DNA of 64,000 bases, taken from positions 620,001-684,000 of the forward strand of contig NC_048553.1 in assembly GCF_902806685.2 (NCBI RefSeq), in the 5' to 3' direction. Made by a program: the position numbers and the translations under genes. A model generated the notes under the pieces. The model had not been told where the DNA came from, did not search any database, and saw only the letters and a program-made list of their open reading frames with translations. The stretch comes from Maniola hyperantus (taxonomy: Eukaryota > Arthropoda > Insecta > Lepidoptera > Nymphalidae). Each line of letters begins with the position of its first letter. Position 1 is the first letter of the stretch. This document shows, in pieces, positions 60,301 through 63,634 of this stretch.

Positions 60301-61735
60301 TCCTGACTGGATATGTTGGCAACTCTCTATTGTGAACGCCTTGTCTTCCCATATTCACACAAATAAATTATTTCATTTCATTTGAATGTAATCAGGAGGT
60401 GGAGGCGTGGGGCGTGCGGCGCGGCGGCGCGTGGGGCGGCGCGCGAGCCGCCGACGCGCTGCTGCGCGCGGTGGCGCCGCTGGCCGCGTCGCCGCACGCG
60501 CCGCTGCGCACCTGCGCGCTGTCGCTGCTGGCCAAGCTGCTGCCGGCGGCTCCCGACCTGCACCCCGGTAAGTGGTAACACTGTGGGCTACATTACACAT
60601 TTAAAAATCAAATGTACATATTTAATTAGATTAATTTAGATACCTAATATTAGTTTTGCCGCGCGGCATCTGTGTGCATATTATCAGCCATTGACGCAAC
60701 GCACACACGCGTGCCAGCTGATCGGGGAACCGGTCAGACGACTTGCGCCTGCCCCCGCCGCAGCCCCGAGCCGCGGCCGAGGGCCTGCCTAGTGGCTTCC
60801 AACACCGTCCCTGTGTCCACGTCTGTCTAGCGCGCGAAAACGCATGCACGTAATTTTAAATTAGCAAGTACGTTACTTCGCGAGTCTGTAATAGTTTTAA
60901 TAGTGCTAATTAAACCGATTGAGTGCTGGAACCTGGCTTCTGATTATTGGGGGAACATCTTGGTCTTCCTACACCACCATATCACCCCCAAAACACCCTC
61001 AAATCTATATGTTACTACGGGCACATTGACCGATCATTATTAATAATGAATGACCCCTTGGTCATTATAAGGAGGGTGGGTAGTGCATATCGCGAGCTAT
61101 ACGTTGTATTATGGCGTTTTGTCTGTTTTGGCGGATTACAGCAGATAGGGTATTTTGCCCTTTTTGAAAAGTGTCTTTTCAATTTGATCCTATGGAGATC
61201 AAAAAACTAGCAAAAATTCACAAAAATTTTATTCGATCGTCACACGGATTGTTAAGCAACAGTGCTTTCTTAGTGAAATATATTACAACTACAATCCATG
61301 TGACGTCACAGTCGGAATTCATCATGGCGGCTAGTTTCGTGCGTTTGGAGTATTTGTAGAAAGATAAAACAGTGAAATCTTTAAAACGAAATATAAAATT
61401 ATAAACAGAAATTAACATTATTGCTAGTACTTTATAGATTTTAGATTTACTCTCGCTTTGTGTATTGTAGGTTAGATTTACTCTCGCTTAGGGTATTACA
61501 CATATATACCCTATTTTTGGCAGGACTGCAAGCCATCCTGGAATGCCTGGAGTCGAACCAGCCGGAAGTAGCTCAGTCCGTGATAGACAAGCTGCCCGAG
61601 CTGGTGGTGGGCATGCAGGAGCATGCCGCTCGCATTCTGATGCGCGTGTTCGAGCTCGGCATGAAGTCGCGGCTGCCGGTCGAGCAGTGCATCGCCAAGT
61701 GCGTGGCCACCATCAACCTCAACAGGGGCTGTTGA
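25544..61735 (+). CDS. IntS1: Integrator complex subunit 1 (IntS1), 36 coding exons
   Basis: IntS1 is the large helical scaffold subunit of Integrator, which cleaves snRNA 3' ends and nascent promoter-proximal Pol II transcripts in the nucleus. I identify it by end-to-end resemblance to INTS1: KSKPDP...LYLTKIRPNMFAHE, NWPDTFIKVYIEDALNERWW, YSKVDNWPPESERALTYRLC, the ALLLPDWL-like VLLPDWLRL, FIQTFGMPVSSM, LPVQCLCEF, and the C-terminal block IDKLPELVVGMQEHAA. All exon phases agree, summing to 6,102 nt or 2,033 aa, close to known insect sizes. No catalytic motif is expected. The start is ATG 25544; an in-frame ATG follows at 25559. The coordinates of each exon are in the three block entries. Introns are loaded with transposons, and four exons have tandem-duplicated 3' ends. 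Exon 27 is the least certain. Confidence 0.93.
25904..26040 (-). mobile_element. SINE family B relic
   Basis: GAAAATCGAACTCCTGGCCC followed by GAAGGCTGATAACTCAACCA is the antisense of the family B tRNA-like head, degraded. It sits in IntS1 intron 1. Confidence 0.5.
26490..26775 (+). repeat. LINE tail fragment and lepidopteran dispersed repeat
   Basis: 26490-26540 has CACTTAACATCAGGTGACCC, the 3' end of the CR1/Jockey-like element seen complete at 51560-52125. 26565-26650 has GGGTTCTGTACCCAAGGTG with GAGACCCTATTGCTAAATCT, a common dispersed repeat of Lepidoptera, in IntS1 intron 2. Confidence 0.5.
26797..27010 (-). mobile_element. Helitron-like element (antisense)
   Basis: Starts ACTAGCTGATGCCCGCGACT, the reverse complement of the hairpin and CTAG-T end, and runs back to CAAACACACTTTCGCATT. 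27020-27120 adds the CGCGAGCCTGACTCGCAC motif of another dispersed family. Confidence 0.7.
27476..27654. mobile_element. MITE family T6, copy 1
   Basis: The ends GTATAAGTCCCGCAAATAGC and TTTGCGAGACTTATAC enclose GTGACGTCAGCACTAGACTG and a mirrored TGACGTCA-rich half. Other copies are at 32837-32930 (half), 48459-48632 and 63261-63427. 27655-28130 has no recognised feature. Confidence 0.78.
28345..28510 (+). mobile_element. Non-LTR retrotransposon 3' end with GAA tail
   Basis: Reads CAACCTGGGCGGTCTACTTG...CTTGGATGGCTGGAGTGAAG and ends in (GAA)n at 28489-28508. Antisense copies at 52618-52845 and 56445-56735 show that it is the end of a LINE ORF. Confidence 0.65.
29023..29306. mobile_element. 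Foldback MITE (~284 bp, ~57-bp arms)
   Basis: The ends GTAGTATAAGATTTTACGTC and GACGTAAAATCTTATACTAC, with GTTGCTAGAATTCGAGA and its complement inside, form long inverted arms in IntS1 intron 5. Confidence 0.78.
29385..29575 (+). mobile_element. Non-LTR retrotransposon 3' tail
   Basis: GGAATTCCCTTCTGCCTTCA, GTGAATAGGCACCTTCTAGG and CGCGCTCCACCTTACACTGC match the tandem tails at 14905-15230. 29576-30089 contains a GC-richer stretch at 29745-29970 that looks like part of a LINE but was not identified. Confidence 0.5.
30690..30912 (+). mobile_element. Helitron-like element
   Basis: Contains GCTGACTGACTGACTGTTCT, TTTGGCATGCAGATAGC and the 3' hairpin CACGCGGATGAAGTCGCGG, ending ATAAGCTCGTT. It lies in IntS1 intron 7, directly after exon 7. 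Confidence 0.7.
31012..31147. mobile_element. MITE family T2, copy 2
   Basis: The arms GAGATCTATAGAGCGCACTT and GTGCTCTATAGATCTCACCC, with the GACAGATTTATGTGAGAG centre, nearly match the copy at 7826-7977. A LINE scrap (AGTACGTGTTCCGGTG, 31160-31245) follows. Confidence 0.85.
31877..32000 (-). mobile_element. SINE family B, partial
   Basis: CATCAACCCATCATCGCTGG, CTCTCAGAATGAGAAAGG and GCCATAGTCTGCC match the tail half of family B, immediately after IntS1 exon 9. Confidence 0.65.
32465..32553. mobile_element. MITE family T5, copy
   Basis: The arms ACTATACGCGACAGGTCGAG and GACCTGTTGCGTACTATA. The element separates IntS1 exon 10 from a duplicate of its own 3' end. Another full copy is at 37640-37740. 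Confidence 0.8.
32555..32625 (+). pseudogene. Duplicate of IntS1 exon 10 3' end plus donor
   Basis: CACGTGCTGCACAAGGTAAT and the following 45 nt repeat 32366-32438 with few differences. The duplicate keeps the AAG|GTAATC splice donor and the HVLHK codons but has no acceptor of its own. Confidence 0.85.
32837..32930. mobile_element. MITE family T6, half copy
   Basis: GTATAAGTCGCGCAAATTGC through GACTGAAGTTTCGAGC, one arm only, directly after IntS1 exon 11. Confidence 0.65.
33402..33572 (+). mobile_element. SINE family C
   Basis: The head AGCTCAACGGGTAAAGGAGT, B-box GACAGTTCAAACCCC and tail TTTAACATGGCTAATATTC are complete. A composite dispersed repeat (33575-33940) with GGCCAAGTGCGAGTCAGGCT follows. 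Confidence 0.8.
33975..34145. mobile_element. MITE family T1 variant, adjoining IntS1 exon 13
   Basis: The arms CCGGCAAGAATTATTGTACA and TGTACAATATTTCTTGCCGG enclose the family centre (GTTGTCTCTGTCACTTATC). It ends about 30 bp before exon 13, so the exon's polypyrimidine tract lies at its border. Confidence 0.72.
34173..49010 (+). CDS. IntS1: IntS1 exons 13-25 (middle)
   Basis: Exons: 13, 34173-34325; 14, 34827-34974; 15, 35188-35393; 16, 35880-36102; 17, 36736-36806; 18, 37749-37920; 19, 38363-38515; 20, 39152-39332; 21, 39770-40004; 22, 41942-42108; 23, 47357-47532; 24, 48248-48406; 25, 48866-49010. Exon 16 has a GGAGGAGG tract from a GGGGCGGGC repeat. Exon 18 begins only a few bases after a MITE. 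Exon 21 is the founder of the 174-bp array. Intron 22 holds the Copia element. Exon 25 ends at a 5' splice site duplicated by a LINE insertion. Exon 14 could be preceded by an unseen small exon, since the YSYPP-type motif expected there was not found. Confidence 0.88.
34395..34530 (-). mobile_element. SINE family B, partial with internal inversion
   Basis: GATCAACCCATCGCCGGCTC and CACTACAGAGCACG are followed directly by the inverted CGTGCTCTGTAGTGAG, then CTGCCACGCTGGCCATATGC. The local palindrome CACTACAGAGCACG / CGTGCTCTGTAGTG is unusual for this family. Confidence 0.6.
34535..34722 (+). mobile_element. Helitron-like element
   Basis: GCGAAAATGTGTTTGTTTG through the hairpin CCACGCGGACGAAGTCGCG and ATTAGCCAGT, matching 2688-2876. 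Confidence 0.7.
35050..35131 (+). pseudogene. Duplicate of IntS1 exon 14 3' end
   Basis: AGAACACTCTTCCTGACTAT, GGCTCAGGTTGC and the following intronic sequence repeat 34947-35018. The donor is weakened to CAG|GTTGCT, so splicing there is unlikely. Confidence 0.85.
35658..35802. mobile_element. hAT-type MITE with 8-bp TSD, copy 2
   Basis: A 145-bp element with CAGTGGCGTGCA and TGCACGCCACTG termini, flanked by CCTGCATG at 35650-35657 and 35803-35810. It lies in IntS1 intron 15. Confidence 0.92.
36137..36390 (+). mobile_element. Internally deleted copy of the THAP-relic MITE
   Basis: Matches 24905-25260 at both ends (AAGTAGCCCTATTGTGAC; GAGCGAGAGGGACTGAGGGG) but lacks the segment with the THAP-like codons. 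Confidence 0.7.
36824..37078. mobile_element. MITE with AACCGACTTCAA ends
   Basis: The ends TTTTTTAACCGACTTCAAAA and TTGAAGTCGGTTTTTTTTTT enclose GGAGGAGGTTCTCAATTTGA and AACAAACGCGATTACTCCGG, a dispersed repeat I recognise as common in Lepidoptera. Confidence 0.7.
37093..37270 (+). mobile_element. Helitron-like element, 3'-truncated
   Basis: GGTGACTGACTTACTGACTG, TTTGGCATGCAGATAGC and CAACCGCTAAGGGAATG; it lacks the terminal hairpin. Confidence 0.65.
37380..37556 (+). mobile_element. SINE family C, full length
   Basis: AGAGCCTCAATAGCTCAACC at the head, GGTTCAAACCCCGCCCG B-box region, and a (T)n tail at 37540-37556. It is the best reference copy for the un-interrupted Copia target site. Confidence 0.85.
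37640..37740. mobile_element. MITE family T5, adjoining IntS1 exon 18
   Basis: The arms ACTATCATACGCGACAGGTC and CGACCTGTCATGTACTATAC. The element ends about 8 bp before the exon 18 acceptor (CTATAG at 37743-37748). Confidence 0.82.
37955..38010 (+). repeat. Helitron-like element, short 5' fragment
   Basis: AAGGTGACTGACTGACTGAT followed by CTATCAACGCACAGC, then unrelated sequence. 38011-38362 shows nothing supportable. Confidence 0.55.
38565..38935 (+). mobile_element. Two tandem Helitron-like copies
   Basis: The first copy (38565-38745) starts with eight GACT units and has lost its central CAACCCCTAAGG part; it ends in the hairpin and AAACTAGT. The second (about 38745-38935) continues with GACTGACTGACTAATCTGTC and CAACCCCTAAGGGGG. 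38936-39151 has nothing else. Confidence 0.65.
39387..39546. mobile_element. MITE family T1, diverged copy
   Basis: CAGTAAACGGCCAAAAGTG at the left after TA, then GAACATCGATCTTTAGAAGG, GACAGAGATAACGCTCTAC and the mirrored end. The right terminus is truncated. Confidence 0.65.
39838..41837 (+). repeat. 174-bp tandem array derived from IntS1 exon 21
   Basis: The unit starts at TTCGTGTCAG (39838) and runs to the exon donor ATGAG|GTGAGG plus a few intron bases. Copies start every 174 bp up to 41752; the twelfth stops after about 86 bp. Differences are almost confined to CCGGCCAAC versus CTGGCCAAT, which alternates in units 5-10, suggesting 348-bp dimer steps. Only the first unit is usable coding sequence, because each junction reads ATG AGG TGA in frame. 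Every complete unit still contains a consensus 5' splice site. The antisense strand is open across the whole array. Confidence 0.95.
42140..42235 (+). repeat. SINE family B fragment
   Basis: CTTTAAGGGTGAAGGAAAAT, CCTGCATGCCTGAGAGTTCT and CTCAAAGGCGTGTGAAGT match the family B body; the head is missing. Confidence 0.55.
42387..42562 (-). repeat. Copia 3' LTR
   Basis: 176 bp, identical to 46706-46881. On the minus strand it is preceded by the polypurine tract (42563-42571). Confidence 0.95.
42617..46585 (-). CDS. Copia gag-pol polyprotein, 1,322 aa, intact
   Basis: A single frame, as usual for Copia. The Gag N-terminus is followed by a CCHC zinc knuckle, CYKCKEFGHFRNQC (about 238-251), then the aspartic protease motif DSGASAH (about 284-290). 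The integrase HHCC zinc region (HRRLGHMNNSYL, then CTVCCEGKQC) comes next, with core motifs HTDVAGPM, RSDNGGEF and PEQNGLCERVNR. Reverse transcriptase motifs WKCKWVLKK-like QCKWVLKKKY and YVDDFFIF follow, and RNase H motifs DADWA and SSTEAEYMGI lie near the C-terminus. No stop or frameshift was seen. It has its own promoter in the LTR and is not part of IntS1. Confidence 0.96.
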   Translation of the reverse strand: MTTANYVVNVPKLLGRQNYNEWVFAAENFLILEGTQQYIKREPGATGTEVTDDQRAKAKLILTIDPSLYVHVKDVQTTSQLWNKLKSLFDDSGFTRRISLLRNLISIRLENCTSMTSYVTQIVETGQKLSGTGFNINDEWIGSLLLAGLPEKYAPMIMAIEHSGMCITTDSIKTKLLDMEVPKTENGNGSKEVDSAFASSYQHKKKNKSTVYGSNKNGEKANKTPANSYNNSKMLIKCYKCKEFGHFRNQCPSNNYYSNSRKQTNAFSAVFLSGVFNKRDWYVDSGASAHLTANKSWLKNVSYEPKISEIMVANKESVPVLCTGDVQIVTSTKHGDYDITVQDVLCVPDITTNLLSVSQLINKGNRVDFKSDVCYIHNKNNELVATASLLNGVYKLNLPKITSMAVSAEIWHRRLGHMNNSYLNKMQNAVEGVSFDSQTDISKSSCTVCCEGKQCRLPFPKEGNRSNALLHIVHTDVAGPMETASIGGSKYYLLFVDDCSRMTFIYFLKNKNQALKCFKEFKAEVENQLNSKIKILRSDNGGEFNNTEFKEFLKENGICHQRTNIYTPEQNGLCERVNRTIVEKARCLLFDAKLEKKFWAEAVNTAVYLKNRSIASGLDNKTPYEMWHGKKPDLSHIRLFGSPVMVHIPKERRLKWDKKAKQTILVGYAENVKGYRVYDPHKNTVIVSRDVVVMEEKTSIGYADEEPTVLIQTEPKDSAEGCTDLVGESIPNTPVSQPDYSSDSSVYADGEDGDLTLIAPESSEKTESLETKSSHDPSPIAIEQDQQRSKRDKKPVQRFGYTSACVGKVNNNELSLKEVLNGPEKEQWLAAVRDELASFEENGAWELVSPPNNSSVVQCKWVLKKKYDSDNKVRYRARLVAKGFTQQRGVDYEETFSPVVRHTTLRLLFALSVQLDLDITHLDVTTAFLNGFLEETIYMEKPEGFSSPNGDGKVLKLKRAIYGLKQSSRAWYRRVDDCLISDGYNRSKLEPCLYVKQRNNLRTIVALYVDDFFIFSNDLKETEHLKSILSSQFKLKDLGQVKQCLGMNVSIDKQKGVICLSQESYIDQLLHRFNMTECKVSPTPMEEKLCLDKSSDKCENVSYQQLIGSLMYLSVLTRPDITFSVGYLSQFNNCYTKEHWLYAKRVLKYLKKTKSFGLKYTKSGNKKLKGFVDADWASNHIDRKSYTGLCFVLSGCAISWETKKQKTVALSSTEAEYMGITEACREALYLRSLLYDINKESYTVNLYNDNQSALKLSSNNNMCHKRSKHIDVRYHFTRECMSNKTVNLYYLQTNDMPADLMTKALNINKHYKFMNALGIQSV
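46706..46881 (-). repeat. Copia 5' LTR
   Basis: 176 bp, identical to 42387-42562. The primer binding site lies at about 46693-46705 on the minus strand. Confidence 0.95.
47033..47180. repeat. Foldback element (~148 bp)
   Basis: The arms CACTGGAATTCATAGTCA and TGACTATGAATTCCAATG enclose about 110 bp before IntS1 exon 23. Confidence 0.55.
47570..47885 (-). mobile_element. CR1/Jockey-like LINE 3' end (antisense)
   Basis: On the minus strand it encodes FPLDYNMGLFKGQTNKFL, then KGRQRIGGS, the conserved C-terminus of a lepidopteran non-LTR polyprotein, with frame breaks. The plus-strand copy at 51560-52125 is longer. Confidence 0.7.
48459..48632. mobile_element. MITE family T6, copy 2
   Basis: GTATAAGTCCCGCAAATTGC through TAGAATTTGCGGGACTTA, complete, with TGACGTCA-rich centre, 50 bp after IntS1 exon 24. 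Confidence 0.82.
49002..49784 (+). mobile_element. R1-clade-like LINE fragment with 14-bp TSD at IntS1 exon 25 donor
   Basis: The insert 49016-49770 is flanked by TGGTCGCAGGTACT at 49002-49015 and 49771-49784. That duplication spans the last bases of exon 25 and its donor GCAG|GTACT. The insert encodes WQERWASDERGSHLRRF, LTGHGCFRWRLHGF, and a Cys/His motif CECG...HHVLWEC, then basic and acidic tails to a TAG at 49507-49509. This is the C-terminus of an R1/TRAS-type non-LTR polyprotein. It is 5'-truncated, and an open frame of about 164 codons is retained. Confidence 0.85.
49803..49900. repeat. Purine/pyrimidine mirror with 13-G run
   Basis: AGGGAGAGGGAGAGAGAGAT, a run of 13 G at 49827-49839, then CCCCCTCATCTCTCTCTCCC can fold into a hairpin; probably microsatellite growth. 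Confidence 0.6.
50065..50689 (+). mobile_element. Gypsy LTR retrotransposon, 3' remnant (pol end and LTR)
   Basis: From about 50071 one frame reads VPKSLADSTHVFLRQDCVRR, then PLEPPYTGPFRVIERHPKHY, VTVSIDRLKPAF and RSGRRVRFPDFYRPQ to a TAG ending at 50377. This is the typical C-terminus of Gypsy integrase/pol. A purine-rich GAGGAGGGGAATAC precedes an LTR-like segment (50398-50689) beginning TGTGGAAGCC, with AATAAA inside, and ending CTACAACA. The 5' part of the element is missing and no partner LTR is in the window. Confidence 0.8.
50697..50747. repeat. Perfect 22-bp hairpin
   Basis: ATACTGGCTCTACACGCTCG plus CC and its exact complement are separated by seven bases, between the Gypsy remnant and IntS1 exon 26. 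Confidence 0.9.
50800..61735 (+). CDS. IntS1: IntS1 exons 26-36 (C-terminal third)
   Basis: Exons: 26, 50800-50933; 27, 51084-51365; 28, 52451-52569; 29, 53863-53995; 30, 54863-55060; 31, 56239-56426; 32, 57446-57631; 33, 58533-58697; 34, 59079-59208; 35, 60396-60567; 36, 61524-61735. Exon 26 seems to end at a GC donor (ACG|GCAAGT). Exon 27 is firm from 51240 (VKVEEDEKYTS, GLLLDWLSELQ), but 51084-51239 is open in frame without convincing homology and may partly be intron. Exon 29 has SPRVWQGRDRATP, exon 32 LPLTGALLRGVRGRT with an HHHHQH run. Exon 36 ends INLNRGC before TGA at 61733-61735. Confidence 0.87.
51372..51543 (-). mobile_element. SINE family C (antisense)
   Basis: Reverse complement of the family: GCCATGTTAAATGACTAATA, GGGCGGGGTTTGAACCG, TTGAGCTATTGAGGCT. 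It begins within ten bases of the IntS1 exon 27 donor. Confidence 0.82.
51560..52125 (+). mobile_element. CR1/Jockey-like LINE 3' end, interrupted
   Basis: 51570-51655 encodes the end of AGAPQYQLLPFDRIQRRAVR. After a short tail-like insert with (CTTTC)n at 51675-51700, the frame resumes LTGWLESLEHRRDVSSLC, SVFYRLYNGECSEELFDLIP-type residues and FKGRTNKFLTGRQRIGGS. It ends with CACTTAACATCAGGTGACCC. It is a decayed polyprotein C-terminus. Confidence 0.72.
52183..52407. mobile_element. Foldback element related to 1298-1508
   Basis: Outer arms TTATAAATACTATCTG and CAGATAGTATTTATAA. Internal GGACCCCGGATGGGTTCGAA and ACTAGTCGGGCTAACGTCGA match the right arm of the element at 1298-1508. It ends about 40 bp before the acceptor of IntS1 exon 28. 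Confidence 0.72.
52618..52845 (-). mobile_element. Non-LTR retrotransposon 3' end with (TTC)n/(GAA)n tail
   Basis: (TTC)n at 52620-52643 is the tail. CTCTGGGCTGGTTTCCGCAC to GGCTTCATGGAATGAGGTCG matches 56445-56620 and, inverted, 28345-28510. On the minus strand the coding residue is ALGNLGGLLGFWSELGWLE-like before a stop. Confidence 0.7.
52863..53357 (+). mobile_element. SINE family B, nearly complete, with internal insertion
   Basis: The head AGCGGTGATAGCCGAGTGGT, B-box GGGGGTTCGATCCCGGGC and body TTTTCGGAGTTATGTGCG are present. After an insertion of about 130-150 bp (53050-53205), the tail GAGAAGACCCGCGCTCAGTA and (GAT)n follow. Confidence 0.8.
54435..54740 (-). mobile_element. RTE-type LINE, C-terminal fragment
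   Basis: The minus strand encodes SKLKWQWAGHACRRGDGRWS, RKVLEWRPRLSKRSVGRPPA, RWTDDIKRLAGSGWMRKAED and KAYVQQWTSTG before a stop, then a (GAT)n-type tail read here as ATCATCATCATCATC. This C-terminus is characteristic of lepidopteran endonuclease/reverse-transcriptase LINEs. Confidence 0.88.
55077..55190 (+). pseudogene. Duplicate of IntS1 exon 30 3' part
   Basis: AGCGAAGCAGAAGCGGCGGA, then GATAGAAGCGGC, ATGCTGTTTTGCGCCACACG and CCACTTCGAAGC repeat 54897-55031 with an internal deletion of about 36 bp and several changes. It starts 16 bp after the real exon 30 donor and lacks an acceptor. Confidence 0.85.
55246..55340. repeat. Two adjacent hairpins
   Basis: TGGGCATTTAGAAGT with its complement (55246-55288) is followed at once by AGAAAGCCGATGGAACAA with its complement (55297-55336). 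55341-56238 beyond it holds short open frames on the minus strand that I do not recognise. Confidence 0.8.
56445..56735 (-). mobile_element. Non-LTR retrotransposon 3' end (longer copy)
   Basis: The minus strand reads LGVTDSPLCRACMEVDETPT, HVLLECTGVADQRERHLGSP and LGGLFGFWSELGWLE then stop, a C-terminal RNase H-adjacent Cys/His region of a LINE. The (TTC)n tail is at 56446-56456. Confidence 0.78.
56846..56992. mobile_element. Foldback MITE (~147 bp)
   Basis: The arms TTGTGTAAGAAAGACGTATT and TACGTTTTTCTTACACAA, with CCAATCAAACGGCAGAATTT mirrored inside. Confidence 0.75.
57762..58058. mobile_element. MITE distantly related to family T3
   Basis: The ends AATGGCACCGATTCTAAG and TAGAGAATCGTGGCCAATG, with TCTAAATTTAGTTTAGAGAG near the right end; about 297 bp in IntS1 intron 32. 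A LINE-like scrap with two 30-bp tandem units (GGTCCGGATGACCT) follows at 58245-58400. Confidence 0.6.
58745..58869. repeat. Foldback element (~125 bp)
   Basis: The arms ATAACTTGTTCCGTGC...GTTGGCACCATTG and CAATGGTGCCAAC...GGTGCAAGTTAT. Confidence 0.7.
58976..58999 (+). repeat. Run of 24 C
   Basis: An uninterrupted C homopolymer in IntS1 intron 33, 80 bp before exon 34. Confidence 0.9.
59222..59636 (-). mobile_element. SINE family B interrupted by MITE T2
   Basis: The tail half is 59222-59344 (CATCAACCCATCGCCGTCCC...GGACATTATGGAGAACTC). The head half is 59487-59636 (GTGTCCGGAATCAAATCC...GCCACTAGGCTA). The MITE at 59345-59484 lies between them. Confidence 0.8.
59345..59484. mobile_element. 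MITE family T2, copy 3, nested in a SINE
   Basis: AATCTAGAGAGCGCGATCTG at the left, CTCTCACATAAATGTGTCTC in the centre and ATATAGATCTCAGCC at the right; same family as 7826 and 31012. Confidence 0.82.
59750..60384 (+). mobile_element. Non-LTR retrotransposon 3' end (CR1/L2/Jockey-like)
   Basis: From 59837 the frame reads SLGILTLPCIYILEIAMFVK, NRERLMLNKTPSTATY, VKVYNAIPNSVTALPVKK and WLSQNVFYSVDEFLEF to a stop at 60187. It then runs AT-rich to ATTTCATTTCATTTG, a LINE-like tail, just before IntS1 exon 35. Confidence 0.75.
60640..60990. other. GC-rich unresolved segment in IntS1 intron 35
   Basis: 60655-60800 is markedly GC-rich (CCCGCCGCAGCCCCGAGCC) without a good reading frame or splice sites. 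It may be an LTR or repeat fragment, but I could not assign it. 60991-61523 shows only a 30-bp near-duplicate TTAGATTTACTCTCGCTT at 61442-61490. Confidence 0.3.
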
Positions 61736-61789
61736 GTGTGCACCTTAACTACAGTTGGGCCGTTATGAACGTGCGACCAAGGTCATAAA

Positions 61790-62040
61790 TCGTTTTTAGG
61801 GTTCCATACCTCAAAAGAAAAAAAGGAACCCTTATAGGATCACTTTGTTGTCTGTCTGCCTGTCAAGAAAACCTATAGGATACTTCCCGTTGACCCAGAA
61901 TCATGATATTTGGGAGATAGGTAGGTCTTATAGCACAAGTGAAGGAATAAATCCGAAAACTGAATTTGTGGTGACATCACAGAAAAAAAATTAAAATGTG
62001 TACATGAACAAATGTACGGAACCTTAATAACTCACTATGA
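61790..62040 (+). repeat. Dispersed lepidopteran repeat
   Basis: GGGTTCCATACCTCAAAAG, CCCTTATAGGATCACTTTG and GATACTTCCCGTTGACCC match 205-360 and, inverted, 33840-33930. An AATAAA at 61946-61951 within it is a candidate IntS1 polyadenylation signal. Confidence 0.6.
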
Positions 62041-62189
62041 GTGCCTAGAATATAAAAAATTTGCCATAAAGCAAATGAAATGTAGATAATTGCTTTGTAA
62101 TTAAAAATAAGTGTTGTAAATATTTATTAATTTTAATTATATGGTATTTCTTTTTACTTTACCGAGTTTTATTTTGATATAAAAAATAT

Positions 62190-62308
62190 TTTATATATAC
62201 AAGGAAAAGGTGATTGACTGACTGATCTATCAACGCACAGCTCAAACTACTGGATCTAGCTGAAATTTGTGTAGGCCACGCGGAAGAAGTCGCGAGCATA
62301 AGCTAGTA
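62190..62308 (+). mobile_element. Helitron-like element, internally deleted
   Basis: GGTGATTGACTGACTGATCT at the start, then directly TAGGCCACGCGGAAGAAGTCGCG and ATAAGCTAGT at the end. Confidence 0.7.
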
Positions 62309-62531
62309 TTTTATAAAATGAAACAAGAAAATATGCAGTAAAAACTATTTAATAATTTAAACATTACAATAATAATACAAAATTAAAATAAATACTTCTC
62401 TCTTCTTTAAAATAAGATTCAATAATCATTTTGGTTAACATTACTATGAATACTCATCGATTTCAATTTCTTGCCTTTCAATTATCATAGTAATTGACAA
62501 AATATTGCTTTGAAATGCCATCATCATGTTC

Positions 62532-62706
62532 CAGTACGCGGCTCAAAGTAATGTACAGCGGCCTTTAGAATGACATTTCGGCTTTGTGGAGTGTTCTCTT
62601 GTCACTCATACCTATAATATGACGTTTTGTCGGTATCAACGACAAGAACAACGCTCTACAAATCTGCTATCGCCTTCTAAAGGTCGATGTACATTCCTTT
62701 CGGCGT
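62532..62706. mobile_element. MITE family T1, copy
   Basis: CAGTACGCGGCTCAAAGTAA at the left, GACATTTCGGCTTTGTGG and its mirrored partner inside, ending GATGTACATTCCTTTCGGCG. Confidence 0.78.
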
Positions 62707-62794
62707 AAAATAATATTAGCAGCCTTACTAATAAATATTGTATAGTGAATGAATAGACACATTTCTCTCTTGACATTCAAAAGACAATGTATAA

Positions 62795-62932
62795 CGCGTA
62801 AAATTTAACTCCTCACGCGCCATTTTAACTTATGTCAAATTTCATGTCAAAAGTACGATTTTAAAAAATTCTTTGGATTTTAGTCCTTGGCATGACAGTT
62901 CACCCATAGAGTTAAAATGGCGCGTGAGGAGT
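62795..62932. mobile_element. Foldback MITE (~138 bp)
   Basis: The arms AACTCCTCACGCGCCATTTT and AAAATGGCGCGTGAGGAGT with AGTACGATTTTA inside. A partial relative is at 8910-8985. Confidence 0.72.
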
Positions 62933-63260
62933 CATTTTTACGGACTACATAATATATTGTGTATTAAAATTGAGAAGGTAATGAACAAAACTGTAATTGC
63001 ATGACACTTTAATACTCGTATACAAGTTTCCCGCTGTACTAACATGGTTAGTCGACGTAAGCCCCGCGTTACTTACGCGTTTACGCGCGAAATCATCGCG
63101 CGTTGAATTCGCGCGAACCGATGCGGGACGAATTCGCCTCTTCTGGACAAGGTCAAAGGGGGTAAGGGTATAAATAAATATTGCAACACAAGCATAGAAC
63201 CCGCACTCCGGAAGCGTAATGTCACTCACACCAATCTTAAATTACACATTTCATTTTCCT

Positions 63261-63427
63261 TTATAAGTCCCGCAAATTGCTATTGCGCTGGAACCATGTC
63301 TCGGCAACATCCAAATGACGTCATTCTGACGTCAGCCGAAATAAAAATATACCATCAGCAACTTCAGTCTAGTGCTGACGTCACTAAAATGGCGGCCACG
63401 CGCATTAGCAATTTGCGGGACTTATAC
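63261..63427. mobile_element. MITE family T6, copy 3
   Basis: TATAAGTCCCGCAAATTGCT at the left and AGCAATTTGCGGGACTTATA at the right, TGACGTCA-rich centre. It ends 27 bp from the stop codon of the convergent exon. Confidence 0.82.
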
Positions 63428-63453
63428 AAAACTATTAGTGACATGGTCTATGG

Positions 63454-63566
63454 TCACCAGTCATTGGAGCCCAGGTCTGTGAACAGCTTGTCTTTGATCT
63501 TGGGTTTGGGGTCTTCTGTTATCTTGGTGTCTACTGCCCCTACTTGACCCAGGATGTATTCAAGTT
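63454..63566 (-). CDS. Last coding exon of an unidentified convergent gene
   Basis: On the minus strand an acceptor TTTTTGTTTCAG precedes 63566. After two bases of a split codon it reads LEYILGQVGAVDTK, then DPKPKIKDKLFTDLG and SNDW before TGA (63454-63456). The composition (charged, no repeats), clean acceptor with polypyrimidine tract and lack of copies elsewhere in the window favour a real terminal exon. I do not recognise the protein. Its upstream exons would lie beyond 64000. Confidence 0.6.
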
Positions 63567-63634
63567 CTGAAACAAAAAATTAATAAAAATCTAAATACCT
63601 GGAGTAGTGGTGAGCACTATCAGTACCATTATTA

